Positions 1 through 10,727 are shown, counted from the first letter of the stretch. The stretch: DNA of 64,000 nt from Metaphire vulgaris (GCA_018105865.1 CM030867.1:7054369-7118368), one strand, 5' to 3'. Translations and numbers: made by a program. Notes: generated by a model from the letters alone, not told the origin.

Positions 1-339
1 TGATTATGTCAAGATTCTTGACTGCCCTAAAATCAAGATTAGTTATTTTGACGGTGATGAAACCTTTTTCCCAAGTGTCAAAATGTTTGGAAGGTTATTG
101 GTTTCGAGCTGAAAAAAAAGTTATTTTCCTGCGAGTAGGTCGAGAGGTTTTTAACCCTATCTTAGACCCCTTTTCGGGCCTCAGCCTGGGGCCCGGGGTG
201 TCAACAAAATGCCACTGGTGGTGATGATCTTTTTTGCTTGTCAGGCTTTTATCCGTTGCAATAAATAGTATTTCATGAAATTTCCTATATTTTGATTATT
301 TGTAAAAAATAAAATTGCTGACGTCAACTTCTCTTGACG

Positions 340-470
340 CCCTCCGCTGTCAACAACTGTCAAACTTTTTCGAACCCTCCTTTATTTTGTTGACGTAATT
401 AATAGACAGCCACTTTTTAAAACGCTATATAAATTCACGAGATTTTACTTAGGCCTACTTATTTACTAAA
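340..470. mobile_element. MITE end fragment plus LINE 3' tail fragment
   Basis: Bases to about 416 read GTTGACGTAATTAATAGACAG, the degenerate end of the GGGGCTGTCC MITE family (complete copy at 4285-4410). The next stretch, with ACGCTATATAAATTCACGAG and ATTTTACTT, resembles the LINE 3' tail at 57035-57065. Both are short remnants. Confidence 0.4.
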
Positions 471-772
471 CCGACCTACGTTTTCTTAATAAGCTGTTCC
501 ATCTCGGGTCTCTGCACTAGGAAGAATCGTTGAGAAACCTTCACTTGAGTCCTTAAGCGCAAGAAGATCTGCTACATAGTGGTCAGATCAGATCCGGACG
601 AAGACTTTGCTAAGACGGGAAAAACTTTAACGCCAAATGTTTTTCTTATTCGTTGTGATCGCATTCAGCCATTTGCTTGATCTCAATCTCTTTATACGAG
701 CGCAATGTTGATCCAACGCCTTATTAGACTGCTACCCAGTTCCGTCTCTGTCTGTCTGTCTGTCTGTCTGTC

Positions 773-969
773 CATGGGCGTCCGCAGAAATTTTTCCAGG
801 GGAGTGGTACAAAACAGGGTCTTGTGACGAAAGAAATGAAAAAAATTTCCAGGGGGCGCAAAACAAGGTTTTGTGGCGAAAGAAATGAGTAATTTTACTT
901 TTTTCATAACTCCACAGTTTTTCCTGGGAGTGCAATTGCACCCTCTTGCACCCCCTCCGGACGCCCATG
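773..969. mobile_element. MITE with CATGGGCG ends, hAT-like
   Basis: The element begins CATGGGCGTCC and ends GGACGCCCATG. TGTCTGTC flanks both sides (765-772 and 970-977), but the site lies in a TGTC microsatellite, so that duplication is weak evidence alone. A second copy at 18171-18390 has a convincing 8-bp TSD in unique DNA and defines the same ends. Internal text includes AGAAATTTTTCCAGGGG, also seen near 25390 and 18190. Confidence 0.7.
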
Positions 970-1401
970 TGTCTGTCTCTCTTTCTCTCTGTCTCTCTAC
1001 ATATGTCTCTCTCTCTGGCTCTCTCTGTCTGTATTTCCTCCGTCTGTATTTCTCTGTCTGTCTCTCTGTCGCTCTCTGTCTCTCTTCCTTTTTGATCTTG
1101 GATCATTCACTTTTCCAGTGACTTTTCCATTATACTCTCGCATCATCATCATCGCGTGAGCGATATATTCTGGCCACAGGCCTTCCTGCCCGGCCTGTGG
1201 CAGTCATTAAGCGGACTTTCTGCAGTCTGTCGAATCTCTCTTCCAGAGAAGACATCTTCAGCGTGTTCTGTCAGCGCATACCTTAGAGCCCGTAACATCA
1301 TCGCTGCCAATATCATTTGCGGCAAGAACGCAGATGACATTGGATACATCAAGCGGTTGCGTCATCAGCGCCGCTGTCAGTCACCGAAGTTTCGCGATGT
1401 C

Positions 1402-1439
1402 TGCCGCCGCCGCCGCCGCCGTCGCCGCCGTCGCCGTCG
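1402..1439. repeat. CCG/CGT trinucleotide repeat
   Basis: Imperfect CGC/CGT triplet repeat. It makes an arginine-run open frame (1156-1536) whose upstream part has no recognisable domain. Confidence 0.8.
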
Positions 1440-1540
1440 TTGCTTTAGGCGAATCTTCGTGAATTGCATGAACGCTCTCTTCCTGACATACATACTTATT
1501 TACTTCTATCTAGTTTTTCCTACTTTGCTTTCATAGAAAG

Positions 1541-1785
1541 AATGCTCTCTCTCTCTTTCTTTCTTTCCCTCCCTCCCTCTTTCTCTCCCTCCCTTCCTCC
1601 CTCCCTCCGTCCCTCCCTCCCTTCTTCTCTTCCTCTCTCCCTCCTTCCCTCCTTCCCTCCCTCCGTCCCTCGTCCTCCTCCCGTCCCTCCGTCCCTCCCT
1701 CCCTCCCTCCCTCCTTCCATCCCTCTCTGTCTCTGTCTCTGTCTGTCTCTCTGTCTCTGTCTGTCTCTGTCTGTCTCTGTCTGTC

Positions 1786-1866
<81 letters not shown>
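1541..1866. repeat. CT-rich compound microsatellite
   Basis: Pyrimidine-only tract on the plus strand: CCTCC/CCTT units, then CTGTCTCTGT units, then pure CTGT and finally CT dinucleotides. Both strands are open in several frames purely because of composition. A smaller tract of the same kind is at 975-1090. Confidence 0.95.
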
Positions 1867-1867
<1 letters not shown>

Positions 1868-2093
1868 ATGCTATTTTTCTGGTCTCAAGCTCTGAAGTTC
1901 TGTGCCAGTTAGCGGAACTTAGCGATGGCTCAAAATGGCTTGACAACTCAAGATCATAGATATTGCAAACTTTTTTTTCTCTCCAACAAAACAACAAAAA
2001 ACGCGTTTTTTACGTTTTTTAAAAATTTTATTGCGTGTTTTCAACGGCTTTTGCAATATGTTATTTTCATTATTTCTAGATCGTGGGTCAGAC

Positions 2094-2393
2094 CAGTGGT
2101 TCTCAACCCTCTTTGCCTCGCGGATCACTTTTGAAGTTCAAAAATTTCTCGACGACCGAATAGATTGAATAGTCATCTGCTCCTATAAAAAGCGGTGATG
2201 ATCTTTTGTTCTTTTTTACTTGTCAGACTTTTTCTCGTTGAAAATGCACAAAATACACACAAAATGTGCCGACTGGAAAATATATACATGTTAAGTCTAA
2301 TTTCTATTTACGTTTTTTTCGGACTGCTGCGGATCACTAGACCCCCTCTTGCGGACCGCCTGTGGTCCGCGGACCACGAGTTGAGAACCACTG
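2094..2393. mobile_element. hAT-type MITE, CAGTGGTTCTCAAC ends
   Basis: The left end CAGTGGTTCTCAACC and right end GTTGAGAACCACTG are inverted repeats. GGTCAGAC is duplicated exactly at 2086-2093 and 2394-2401, the 8-bp TSD expected of hAT elements. The right half carries GCGGACC/GGTCCGC palindromes. A copy of the shared internal module (TTTTTTACTTGTCAGAC) lies near 2210. There is no coding capacity. The ends match the well-known Charlie-like CAGNGGTTCTCAA type. Confidence 0.93.
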
Positions 2394-2401
2394 GGTCAGA
2401 C

Positions 2402-2857
2402 AAGCGGTGAATCGAAATTTTCAAATATTAATCAAGGCGCTACACAATTTAAATTACGCGAAGTTTAGCGCCAAAATGCGGCAATATTGAAAAGTCGAAA
2501 TGCGAACAACGCTGAGTTGAATTCTCTTGTTTTTGTTGTAAATTGTACGAAATTTATGTGAAAAGGTGCGGTATATTTTAAAATATTATCGGAAGTTGCT
2601 TAGAATTCCTTGGAATATGAGCTTAAACAAGCTTTGAAGGTGATACGTTTACGCTAAATCTAAGACGAACTATGAAAATTATGTTGAAACTTATTAGCGA
2701 TTTTTCAAATCTCTGACGATAAGAGAGCGAGAGAAGAGTTTTCGGCAGAATTTAACGTGTAACCGTACGTCCGAGACGAGTTGATTCCTTGAAGAGCTCA
2801 TCTGAAACACGGTTCTGAATTCAAACAGGTAGTAGAATCAAATGGCCTTGATAGGTC
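2402..2857. other. unassigned intergenic DNA
   Basis: AT-rich single-copy-looking sequence. I see no open frame, terminal repeat or RNA signature. Confidence 0.5.
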
Positions 2858-3140
2858 AGTCAAAGACAAAGTCCTTCCCGAGCCTCACGGGCTTATAAGG
2901 GCGGCGCTGATCTCCGTTTCCATAGCCCTCAGCCAGGCGTGCAATGCCACCGATACGGGGCTAGTGTATCGCGTAGCGTACCTGTTTGACTGATCGCAGA
3001 GATTTATACCACTGCTCCTCATTTTGCCACGGTACCACCGCGGAAAAGGCTGAGTCGACCTTTAGGGCTCCTGCGGGACTCGAACCCGCGACCTCCTGCT
3101 CCATTGTCCAACGTTGTTACCACTCTACTAACTTCCCGCC
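2858..3140 (-). mobile_element. tRNA-derived SINE, family 1
   Basis: On the minus strand the copy starts with a tRNA-like head. A box A-like TTAGTAGAGTGGTAA is followed about 50 bases on by a perfect box B, GGGTTCGAGTCCC, at about 3068-3085. The body continues with a GGTCGACTCAGCC block shared with copies at 16838-17518, 19267-19560, 25676-25950 and 39603-39862. The head lacks a complete cloverleaf, so this is a SINE and not a tRNA gene. The far end is poorly defined. Confidence 0.8.
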
Positions 3141-3744
3141 CCTCGATTGGTGCTTGAACTGAATCTCCTCAAATCCTTTTCTCTTCTCGTCAGCTTCAAT
3201 TTCCTATCGACAGAATCCGCTGTCTTAAAAGGAATTTCCTGCGGTGGCCGGTCACTGTCCACGTCGATTAATTAATTATTCATTGCCACTTAAAATGCAA
3301 AATACGAATTCGCTTCAGGTCACAATACATTAGGGTAAAAGACAGGTCCTCAATTATTGATCAGTCTTGGTCAAGCGTTTCTTGAGAATTTCCTCTAAAA
3401 CGTGCCAATATAAACGTCGTTCAGGGAAGATTTCCTGGAATTTTTTTTAATTCTCGCTTAATCATGATGAGGAATAAAACTAAAGATTGCCGAGCAGGGT
3501 TGAACGCTCCCAGCTAACTTTTCAACCCTCCCAAAAATCGCATATCGGGTACATGCAGTTTCTGTAATTCATTGAATTTCAGTCCTCCACCCCCCCCAGC
3601 TCAAATTTCACAACTCCAACACTGCTTACTAGAATATTTCGACCAATTTAACACTATATTGCACCGTGTTGCCTGGTTAACCCTATATTCACTATGTTGC
3701 CTGCAGTTAACATTGTGCAATATAGGGTTAAGACCTAGTCGCGG

Positions 3745-3982
3745 CCATTGGCATAAACACGAGGGGGTTATGTCCCTATTCCGACTGGGACCGGTCCTGG
3801 GAATTGTGCAAATTCCATTAAGTAGTTTGGAGAGGGGTAGCTAGTACTATGAAATCGAGGAGAATGTACGACAACTGAAAGCTAGGACAGAAAGGACGAA
3901 GCTATTTTTGTTCTTCGTCGGTTTTTTCACCCGAAAATGTCGACGTGCCTCCCCTATTCCGAAATCCTGGCTACGCCACCGG
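3745..3982. mobile_element. degenerate MITE, CATTGGCGTAGCC family
   Basis: The text GACTGGGACCGGTC, a GGAATTTGTGCAAA-like block and the right end CCTGGCTACGCCACCG match the family of the complete copy at 4154-4511. No TSD is recognisable. Confidence 0.5.
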
Positions 3983-4153
3983 TTGGAAATGCCTGCAAGC
4001 ATTCACCTGTGAATGGCGCACAAGTTAAAGTTGTATTAATTATAATATGGCCATTCTGAGATTTATCGTGGTCAACATTGACCGAATAGACATAGGCAAG
4101 CTGATGAATCGCTCGTACGGAATAGAAAAATTTTAAAACCAACTGATCTGATA

Positions 4154-4511
4154 CATTGGCGTAGCCAACGAGGGGCGTATGGGTCTCGGTTCCTATATTT
4201 GGACTGGGACCGGTCGTTGGATCTGTGTAAAATCGTTGAGTAGTTGATGGGGTTAGTACAGAAATGTGAGAATGAACGAAAGAAGGGGCTGTCCATTAAT
4301 TACGTCAACAATTTAATTATGGGGTGAAGTGAAAGTTGACAGTTGTTGACAAGGGGGTAGGGGGGTCAAAAATTGCCCAAAAATTGTTGACATAATTAAT
4401 GGACAGCCCCGAAGTGCAAATCGCTGGAGATTATTGACACGACGACGATTTCACCTGAACACCTGAAAAGGTCGACCCACCCCCTATTCCGGAATCCTGA
4501 CCACGCCACTG
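4154..4511. mobile_element. hAT-like MITE, CATTGGCGTAGCC family
   Basis: Ends are CATTGGCGTAGCC and GACCACGCCACTG. The flanks ATCTGATA (4146-4153) and ACCTGAAA (4512-4519) agree at 6 of 8 bases, an aged 8-bp TSD. The element is split by a younger insertion at 4285-4410. Related copies are at 3745, 15639, 22278, 25111 and 51813. Confidence 0.75.
4285..4410. mobile_element. MITE with GGGGCTGTCC ends and 3-bp TSD
   Basis: Left GGGGCTGTCCATTAATTACG and right (reverse complement) GGGGCTGTCCATTAATTATG give a terminal inverted repeat of about 30 bp. GAA flanks both sides. It is nested in the 4154-4511 MITE, so it is younger. The family also occurs at 60322-60708 and, in pieces, near 340, 5375, 56474 and 57134. 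The superfamily is uncertain. Confidence 0.85.
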
Positions 4512-4589
4512 ACCTGAAATGCTATGCTATTTCACTGATGTTTTTCTTTCAGGCGCATCTGGCCAAATTGCGCACTCTATTGGTTTTGC

Positions 4590-4808
4590 TGCTTGGAAGG
4601 CTTCTTGGTCGTGAAATTAGTGCTAGGGTTGTTGACAAATGGAACAGTTTGGACGAGGTGGGAGTGACAGTTGAAACAGTAAACGGATTCAAAGGCTATC
4701 TCGATAAACTAGGTTACTGAATGCAAATGGTTACATCAGTGCTTTTCACACAGGCTTACTTAGCCTCCTAAACCACTTTAAATCACATTATTATTATTGT
4801 TATTGTTA

Positions 4809-4848
<40 letters not shown>
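4590..4848 (+). mobile_element. non-LTR retrotransposon (LINE) 3' end
   Basis: An open frame ending at 4720 reads ISARVVDKWNSLDEVGV and VETVNGFKGYLDKLGY. This resembles the extreme C terminus common to many LINE reverse-transcriptase proteins (RVVdxWNSLP...v.a.svnsFKnrLD). It is followed by a short 3' UTR (TTTTCACACAGGCTTA..., ACCACTTTAAATCACATT) and a long ATT repeat tail. The 3' UTR is shared with SINE family 2, which suggests that SINE uses this LINE's machinery. The element is strongly 5'-truncated. Confidence 0.75.
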
Positions 4849-4851
4849 ATG

Positions 4852-5038
4852 CAGGGGCGTAGCGACGGGGGTATATCGGTATATATACCCCCCCATCAGT
4901 CTATCTTAAAGTTTATTTTATGTGATTTATATGTTGTTATATGTGGTTATATGTAGTTTATATGGTTTATAGTTAAGGTTTATAACCCTCCCCCAAACAT
5001 TTATATCCTCCCAAATCAAATTCCTGGCTACGCCTCTG
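4852..5038. mobile_element. hAT-type MITE, CAGGGGCGTAGC ends
   Basis: Starts CAGGGGCGTAGCGACGG and ends CCTGGCTACGCCTCTG. An exact 8-bp TSD, ATTAAATG, lies at 4844-4851 and 5039-5046. A second family member sits in the opposite orientation at 46265-46465. The right-hand TSD copy also serves as the left TSD of the next element. Confidence 0.93.
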
Positions 5039-5046
5039 ATTAAATG

Positions 5047-6073
5047 TAGTGCTGTTGCGGTTTCACCTCGAGCAGTCTCGGTCGGTTTCGGTTCGGTTTG
5101 GACCGAAAAACCGCGGTTTCGGTTCGGTTCGGTTTTTTAACCCTAGGTTAGGGTTAGGGTTAACCCTAACTGTAACCCTAGGGTTAGCGATAGGTTAACC
5201 CTAACCCTATGACCTCTTTTTTGCTTTCAGGGATTTTGAGAGGAAAATGATACAATTATGACCTCTTTTTTGCTTGTCAGGGTTTTTCGAGAGAAAAAAT
5301 ACAATAATGACCTTTTTGAGGACTTTAATAAGAAATAAAAAATAAAATGACGTTACGCGATTTTTGAAAATGGAGGGGTCGGCTCGTTGTGACGTCATAT
5401 TTTAGGTGGTCCGACGTTGCGTGACGTTGCGTGACGTAGGGGGTAAAAAGTGACAAATTGGCGTGACGTCATTTATGGACGGCCCCTTTATTTAAGTCAC
5501 ATTCTCTTTTTCTGTTGATGCAATTGCCAATAGGCCTAATTTTAAAATGATTTAAAGTGGCTTAGGAGGCATTAGTGTGAGGGGCACTAACAGGGCTTGA
5601 ACCCGCTCCGTTAGCCTCAGGGATATTTCTAGGATTGTGGATTTGGGAACTCAATTTTGAAGGTGTCCGGAGCTAATTGGCATTCCACACTAAACAGGCA
5701 CTGCGCGACACTACTAATGCAGCCATTTTAAAATTGTTTTTACTGATTTCAATAATGACGTCAGACTCTGACTCATCATAGAGACATAGACATGACAGAA
5801 GAACAAGACTCGTTATTTTAGCGTTTAAAAGCTGTGCATTGATTGAACTGCATTCAAAATGCATTAAATGCATTTAATGCATTGAAAAAAGAGATCATAG
5901 GGTTAGTGTTAACCCTAACCCTAACCTAGGTTAGGTTAGCGTTAACCCTAACCTAGGGTTAAAACGGAAGAAAACCGTCCAATTTGCATGGTCAAAACCG
6001 CGGTTTCGGTTCGGTTCGGTTTTGACCGAAAAACCGCGGTTTCGGTTCGGTTCGGTTAACCGTAACAGCACTA
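5047..6073. mobile_element. hAT-type element, TAGTGCTGTT ends
   Basis: Left end TAGTGCTGTTGCGGTT; right end (reverse complement) TAGTGCTGTTACGGTT. ATTAAATG flanks it at 5039-5046 and 6074-6081. Both subterminal regions hold GGTTCGGTT/ACCGCGGTTT repeats, as hAT transposases often require. Inside are telomere-like TTAGGG/CCCTAA stretches (5145-5212, 5898-5960), two copies of the shared module near 5225 and 5265, a GGACGGCCCC MITE end near 5475 and a SINE at 5527-5620. No transposase frame survives. Confidence 0.9.
5527..5620 (-). mobile_element. SINE family 2 copy
   Basis: On the minus strand: GGAGCGGGTTCAAGCCCTG (box B-like GGTTCAAGCC), then GTTAGTGCC and the tail GCCTCCTAAGCCACTTTAAA. The tail is shared with the LINE 3' UTR at 4735-4790 and the SINE at 11296-11430. 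Confidence 0.65.
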
Positions 6074-6403
6074 ATTAAATGTCGGTGTAATTGTCAAGAA
6101 CTTTTAACAAACTGCGCTCTCCGTGAACTTTTCACGCTCTATTTGGGATTTAGGAAAGTGTTTGAAGCAAATCGATTTAGGTATATTAAGCGTCGATTCA
6201 CAACAATTGAAATGATTCTCAATGGATGCAGTCTATGCACGCAGTGACTGAATTACCACAGGGCCCCCTTGACCAAGGGACCAACCTTCGGATGATACAA
6301 AAAAACATGGTCATTTGACTGCTTGACTGCTTAAGAAAAAAATAGTAAACTTCATCCACCATCATTGTAAAAATAATGATTGATCAGCTAGCACCTAATA
6401 TTC

Positions 6404-7285
6404 GGGTACGCTACGACTCGGCGACGAACGACTCGGCCCCGAACGATTCGGCGACGAACGATTCGGCACCCGATCAAGTCGACGACGAACGACTCGGCGA
6501 GAGAGTCAATAATTATAGGTTGGAAAGGATGGGAGGGCGGAGGTGCTGTAGGGGGAGTGAGGGATGCGTGTGTGAGAAGGGAAGAGGCGACGGTTGGGGT
6601 GGTGGATGGGGGGGGGTTAGATGAGTAGAAATGTATGTAAGTTGTATAAGGCTATATAGATTAATAACTCTATCAATACAATGAAACAGCGAAGCAGTTG
6701 TCAATCATCATAGATCCTGCACCTCTTAGCAAGCATTGCGCTGGCGTGGCTCGACTATTAACCCAAATTAAAATTTTTGTTATCTGTTTAAAAAACTCCT
6801 GAATTTTAGGCTATATGAAATTTATACAACTGTCAGATATATTTCAACGAGTTATGCAATGTGTTGAAAATTTTAAGTTCAACAATATATACTCATATGA
6901 CGGTTTATTTAAATCAATGAAGAAATTTATGTCGGGTCACATTGGCCACCCCTCCCACCAACCTCCCACGACGGTTAACGTGCATTACCTGATTTCAAAG
7001 ATCTGCTAACCCACGGGGCGCCCACAGATGGGGGGAAAGGAAACAAATGCTTCCTAAAAATGTTAGAGAGAGGAAATTACCCTCTGAGTTTTGGTATCAC
7101 GTTACAGTAGCAGACGCTGCTTCCAGTCACCAGGAGGATGGGCGCCCCTGTACTAACCCCTCCCCTCTCCGCCCCAACGCTTTTCAACTCTCCTAACACC
7201 ATAAACTTTATTGACTCTCTCGCCGAGTCGTTCGTCGTCGACTTGATCGGGTGCCGAATCGTTCGTCGTCGAGTCGTTCTGTCCC
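6404..7285. mobile_element. Mutator-like nonautonomous element, long TIRs
   Basis: About 62 bp at 6447-6512 recurs almost perfectly as the reverse complement at 7208-7273. The arms are built of ACGAACGACTCGG units, and the left arm has extra units. Both ends begin GGG. CTAATATTC is duplicated exactly at 6395-6403 and 7286-7294. Long TIRs, a 9-bp TSD and GGG ends are typical of MULE/Mutator elements. The interior has no transposase frame. Confidence 0.8.
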
Positions 7286-7384
7286 CTAATATTCTAACTA
7301 CTAAATTCCCCGATCATGCATACCTGGCTATTTCTGTAGGATCACGGGGCATACCTACTTCATGTCCCAAGTAAGGGACCTCAT

Positions 7385-7691
7385 CAGTGGCGGTTCCAGG
7401 ATTTCTTGGTGGGGGGGGTGAAATGAATTCATAGGAAGTTGGTAGGGGATGAAAAGAGAAAGAAAAAATCAATAAACTTTGCCGAAAAAGGCTGACAAAA
7501 GGGAATTTTCCCCTAATTTTACTACACTTTTACCAAGAAATAGGTTGACAAGCAAAAAAGGTCATTCGCAGTTTTTTTCCATGTAGTTTTACTAGACTTT
7601 ACCGAAAAATAGGGGGTTCACAAGCTTTAAAAAGTCCGGAAGTCCGGTGGGGGAATGCATCCCTCTCACCCCCCTCGTGGAACCGCCACTG
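7385..7691. mobile_element. hAT-type MITE, CAGTGGCGGTTCC ends
   Basis: Ends are CAGTGGCGGTTCCAGG and GTGGAACCGCCACTG. Exact 8-bp TSD GACCTCAT at 7377-7384 and 7692-7699. It carries the shared module in reverse (TTGACAAGCAAAAAAGGTCA near 7550). Related copies are at 8666, 30726, 31193 and 40447. Confidence 0.93.
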
Positions 7692-7699
7692 GACCTCAT

Positions 7700-8665
7700 A
7701 ACCTACCGATCACAGGGTCTCATATGTCCTAAGGCCGATGCCAGGGTCTCTATGCTGTGGTTGCGTTTGGGTTGCCGTATGAAGAGCCGATAAAGACTTG
7801 TCGCTCAATTTGAAATCTTTCTTTCAGTTCGAACTCATCTCCATAACAAATCCTCTCGTCTCGTTGACGAGTGAATGGCCCCGTCATACACTGTACAGGA
7901 ACGTTTTTGACGCTATTTACCGCACTTATTCATACTGTCCGTAACTCCGTATAATACCTGTCAGACTGGCCTGGCCTGGCCTGGTCTGCAGCCACTGCTT
8001 TCATCTTCTCGTTCCATTCCATCGCTCTGGTTTCTTTTGCCGGACCGGTTGTCTTCGCCTTTCTATATCGGAGTATTCAGATTAGAGCTTTTCTGTCTCG
8101 CCGAATATTTGTCCGCATTATGCACGCGCGGTCGACGGGGCAAAGTTTCTCCGAGATAAGACGCGGGAGAGACGAGGGAGGATAGGAACGCGCGGACTGT
8201 ACGCAGCACTTCAAAGCCGGCGGACTGCCAAACGTACAGCGAACGCACAGATGAAAACCCAAGACACAAAGAAAAGCCCGAATAGCTCTTTTTTTATTGA
8301 GGACCTTAACAAATCGCGACCAATGACAACATTATGGACATTACTATGTACGACGGAGGAATTAATTATTAAAGAAAAAGCGACGTCGTTTCTATGGAGA
8401 TGACGCTCTTATTGTTCTGCACATCAGTGCTTTATCCAGGTCTGTTAGGGGAGATTCTCCTTCCACCCACCCACCCCCACCTCCAACCCCCAAACCCTTC
8501 AAAATCCCCCTCCCATTTCAGCACTGACACGCATTTTTTATGTCTCTTCCCCTCCAACCAAGCCAATTTCCCCGCCCTCTCCTTATCGAACACTTTCAGA
8601 ATATGAACTTGTGAAAATACTATTAGCAAAATTAAAAGTCGAATCCGGATCTCTGTTAATGTTAG
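7700..8665. other. unassigned intergenic DNA
   Basis: Mixed-composition sequence with only short overlapping frames on both strands (8063-8710) and no domain. Near 7970 there is a short CCTGG repeat. I see no gene or element that I can support. Confidence 0.4.
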
Positions 8666-8978
8666 CAGTGGCGGTTCCACGTGGGGTTTGAGTGGGGATG
8701 CATCCCCCACCGGACTTCCGGACTTTTATTTCGCTTGTGAAACCTATTTTTGGGGTAAACGTCTAGTAAAACTACAAAATTACTGGCAGAAAACTGTGGA
8801 TGACCTTTTTGTGCTTGTCATCTTATTTTTCGATAAAAGTGTAATAAAAGTAGAGAAAATTTTCTTTTATCAGCCTTTTTCGGCAAAGTTTATTGATTTT
8901 TCTCTTCTCTTTTCATCCCCACCAACTTCCTGTGAATTCATTTCATCCCCCCACCAAGAAATCCCGGAACCGCCACTG
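8666..8978. mobile_element. hAT-type MITE, CAGTGGCGGTTCC family
   Basis: Left CAGTGGCGGTTCCACG and right CGGAACCGCCACTG, opposite in internal orientation to the 7385 copy. A shared-module copy (GATGACCTTTTTGTGCTTG) lies near 8800. The flanks no longer show a clean 8-bp duplication. Confidence 0.8.
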
Positions 8979-9478
8979 AGTTGTTAGGCCTAACATCGCC
9001 CCATCTAGACTTTAATTAGCGTCGATGCAGTTTTTAGATATAATTAAAGCATAGCGCTTAATTAATCAGGCCAGATATAAAATTTGAGTAGATGAAATTT
9101 CCCTTTTTATGATGCATTCTATCGAAGCACATCATACCATCATACGATATGATTAAATTAAAGGACAATCGGGCACCTGCATGCACCTATCTTCTCAGTG
9201 ACGACAGGTGCGCCGATGTGTCGCCGTATTCGTCATAAAGGCGTTCGCTGTCATCGCGATATTGATTTCATCAAAGCAGATCAACGCTGTCTCATATTGC
9301 GGGACATATTTGATAGAAAGAGAATGCCGAGTTGTAAGTTGTAACCTTAAGAGATGTTGACCTCGCAAAGGCTTAATGATAAGCCTACATTTTATGGAAT
9401 TCAGCAAAGGCACACGTGTTTCTGTGTCATGGATAGATGGGTAGTTTACAGTGTACAATCGTTAATATAATCTTTATA

Positions 9479-9701
9479 CAGGGTCGCCGAGAGAAATTCC
9501 GGGCCCCGGAACAAAAAAAATTTGCGGGCCCTTAAGAAAAATTTATCAAGTCTCCGAAAAACCTGACAAGCAAAAAAACGTTATCAATTCTCGAAAACCA
9601 CCCTGACAAGCAAAAAACGTTATCGTCATCGGATCTGGGCCCTGAAATTTCCATGGGCCCCGGTACAATGTACCGGCTGCACCCCCCTCTCCTCAGGCCT
9701 G
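9479..9701. mobile_element. hAT-type MITE, CAGGGTCGCCGAGAG ends
   Basis: Exact TSD TCTTTATA at 9471-9478 and 9702-9709 defines the ends CAGGGTCGCCGAGAG and CTCAGGCCTG. GGGCCCCGG-rich, with two reverse copies of the shared module (CTGACAAGCAAAAAA near 9563 and 9605). Relatives are at 16932, 32656 and 42381. Confidence 0.9.
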
Positions 9702-9739
9702 TCTTTATAGTTATCACTGTTACTGCCAATTGCTGGCAC

Positions 9740-9820
9740 TTAACTCCTTAACTGGGTGCCCCGAGTAACGCTCGTCCATTTTACATTGAGTTACAAATAG
9801 TTGCCCAGTTAAGGGGTTAA
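9740..9820. mobile_element. 80-bp palindromic MITE, TTAA ends
   Basis: Starts TTAACTCCTTAACTGGG and ends CCCAGTTAAGGGGTTAA. The core TCCATTTTACATTGAGTTAC is shared with copies at 10648-10727, 19032-19100 and 62854-62933. TTAA at both ends would suit a piggyBac-type target, but the TTAA may be part of the TIR. Confidence 0.8.
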
Positions 9821-9927
9821 GTGTCTTCATCTGGTTCATCCAATGTCTGGTCATCTTGTGGTTTTGGAATTGAAAGACTGTCATCATGTGGCACTCAATG
9901 CTGAAAGTTGATTCGAATAATCGATTT

Positions 9928-10108
9928 CAGGGTTATTTATAGAATTATCTATTTGGGGGTTTCGGTAAATTCTGGGAGATCTCCTGCCAAAAAAGTCTGA
10001 CAAGCAAAAAGGGTCATCCCAAGGCGGAGATTGGGGTTTGCTGGGAGGTGCCGGTCTCAAATTTGGTGGGTGTTGGGGAGGTGTTAGGGGTGTGTAAAAA
10101 TATCCCTG
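9928..10108. mobile_element. hAT-type MITE, CAGGGTTATTT ends
   Basis: Exact TSD ATCGATTT at 9920-9927 and 10109-10116. Left CAGGGTTATTTATAG, right GTAAAAATATCCCTG. It holds a reverse shared module (TCTGACAAGCAAAAAGGGTC). This is the most frequent family in the window (15673, 31657, 46737, 48318, 61265 and fragments). Confidence 0.93.
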
Positions 10109-10303
10109 ATCGATTTACTTCTTATTTTTGGTAGAGAAATGAAACACACAAGTCAAACAGCGGTAACAATTCGTCGCGTGACCTTTCCGTTCGCATCAAA
10201 TCACCGGCACAGAAAATGACATTGCCGTCCGAGTGTCCCTTGAGCCAGGCTCTGATGAGACAAACGGCAAACGTCGCACAGCAAATGCGAGGCACGCCAC
10301 TCC

Positions 10304-10506
10304 CAGGGTTTAATCTAGGCCGTTTCCGGGGGGGAACTGTCCTTTTCCTCCCCGGAAATTTCAAATTCCCCCGGAAATGTTGGCATACTACATCAACTAA
10401 CAGCAGCCCCTAGCAGAATTCCTCCCTCCGGCTTTGTCAGTTCCCCGCTCCCCCCAGCTTTGTCAGTCCCCCTCCTCCGGAGTCCAGGAGTCTAGATTAA
10501 ACACTG
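10304..10506. mobile_element. MITE, CAGGGTTTAATCTAG ends
   Basis: Left CAGGGTTTAATCTAGGCC, right GTCTAGATTAAACACTG. Flanks GCCACTCC and CCCACTCC differ at one base, giving an 8-bp TSD. The internal CCCCGGAAATTT blocks recur at 14347, 53450 and 61899. Confidence 0.85.
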
Positions 10507-10647
10507 CCCACTCCTTCCTTGTCTTGATCGCAAATTTTACAGCCGAAGTACAGATGGCATACGTTTTCTTACCAACAGCTGTCATTGAGCGTTTCTGAGA
10601 CACGATCGCATAAGAACCGCAAGCAGCAGTAGAACTTATCGCGACTA

Positions 10648-10727
10648 TTAACCCCTTAACTGGGTATTTAACTGTAACTCAATGTAAAATGGACAGATAT
10701 ATCCGGGGTCCCCAGTTAAGAGGTTAA
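10648..10727. mobile_element. 80-bp palindromic MITE, TTAA ends
   Basis: TTAACCCCTTAACTGGG to CCCCAGTTAAGAGGTTAA with the core AACTCAATGTAAAATGGAC. Same length and structure as 62854-62933. Confidence 0.85.

Noticed and set aside
3060..3140. Possible functional tRNA gene on the minus strand
   Set aside because: Box B is perfect, but the acceptor stem and anticodon arm do not close, and the same head recurs with a shared SINE body elsewhere.
5145..5212. Interstitial telomere or chromosome-fusion site
   Set aside because: The units are few and lie inside a hAT-type element with an exact TSD, and similar stretches occur in several other MITEs.
10122..10364. 80-codon minus-strand frame with CCATFAVCLIRAWLKGHSDG
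   Set aside because: Looks protein-like in part, but I recognise no domain, splice site or homologue, and its upstream end runs into a MITE.
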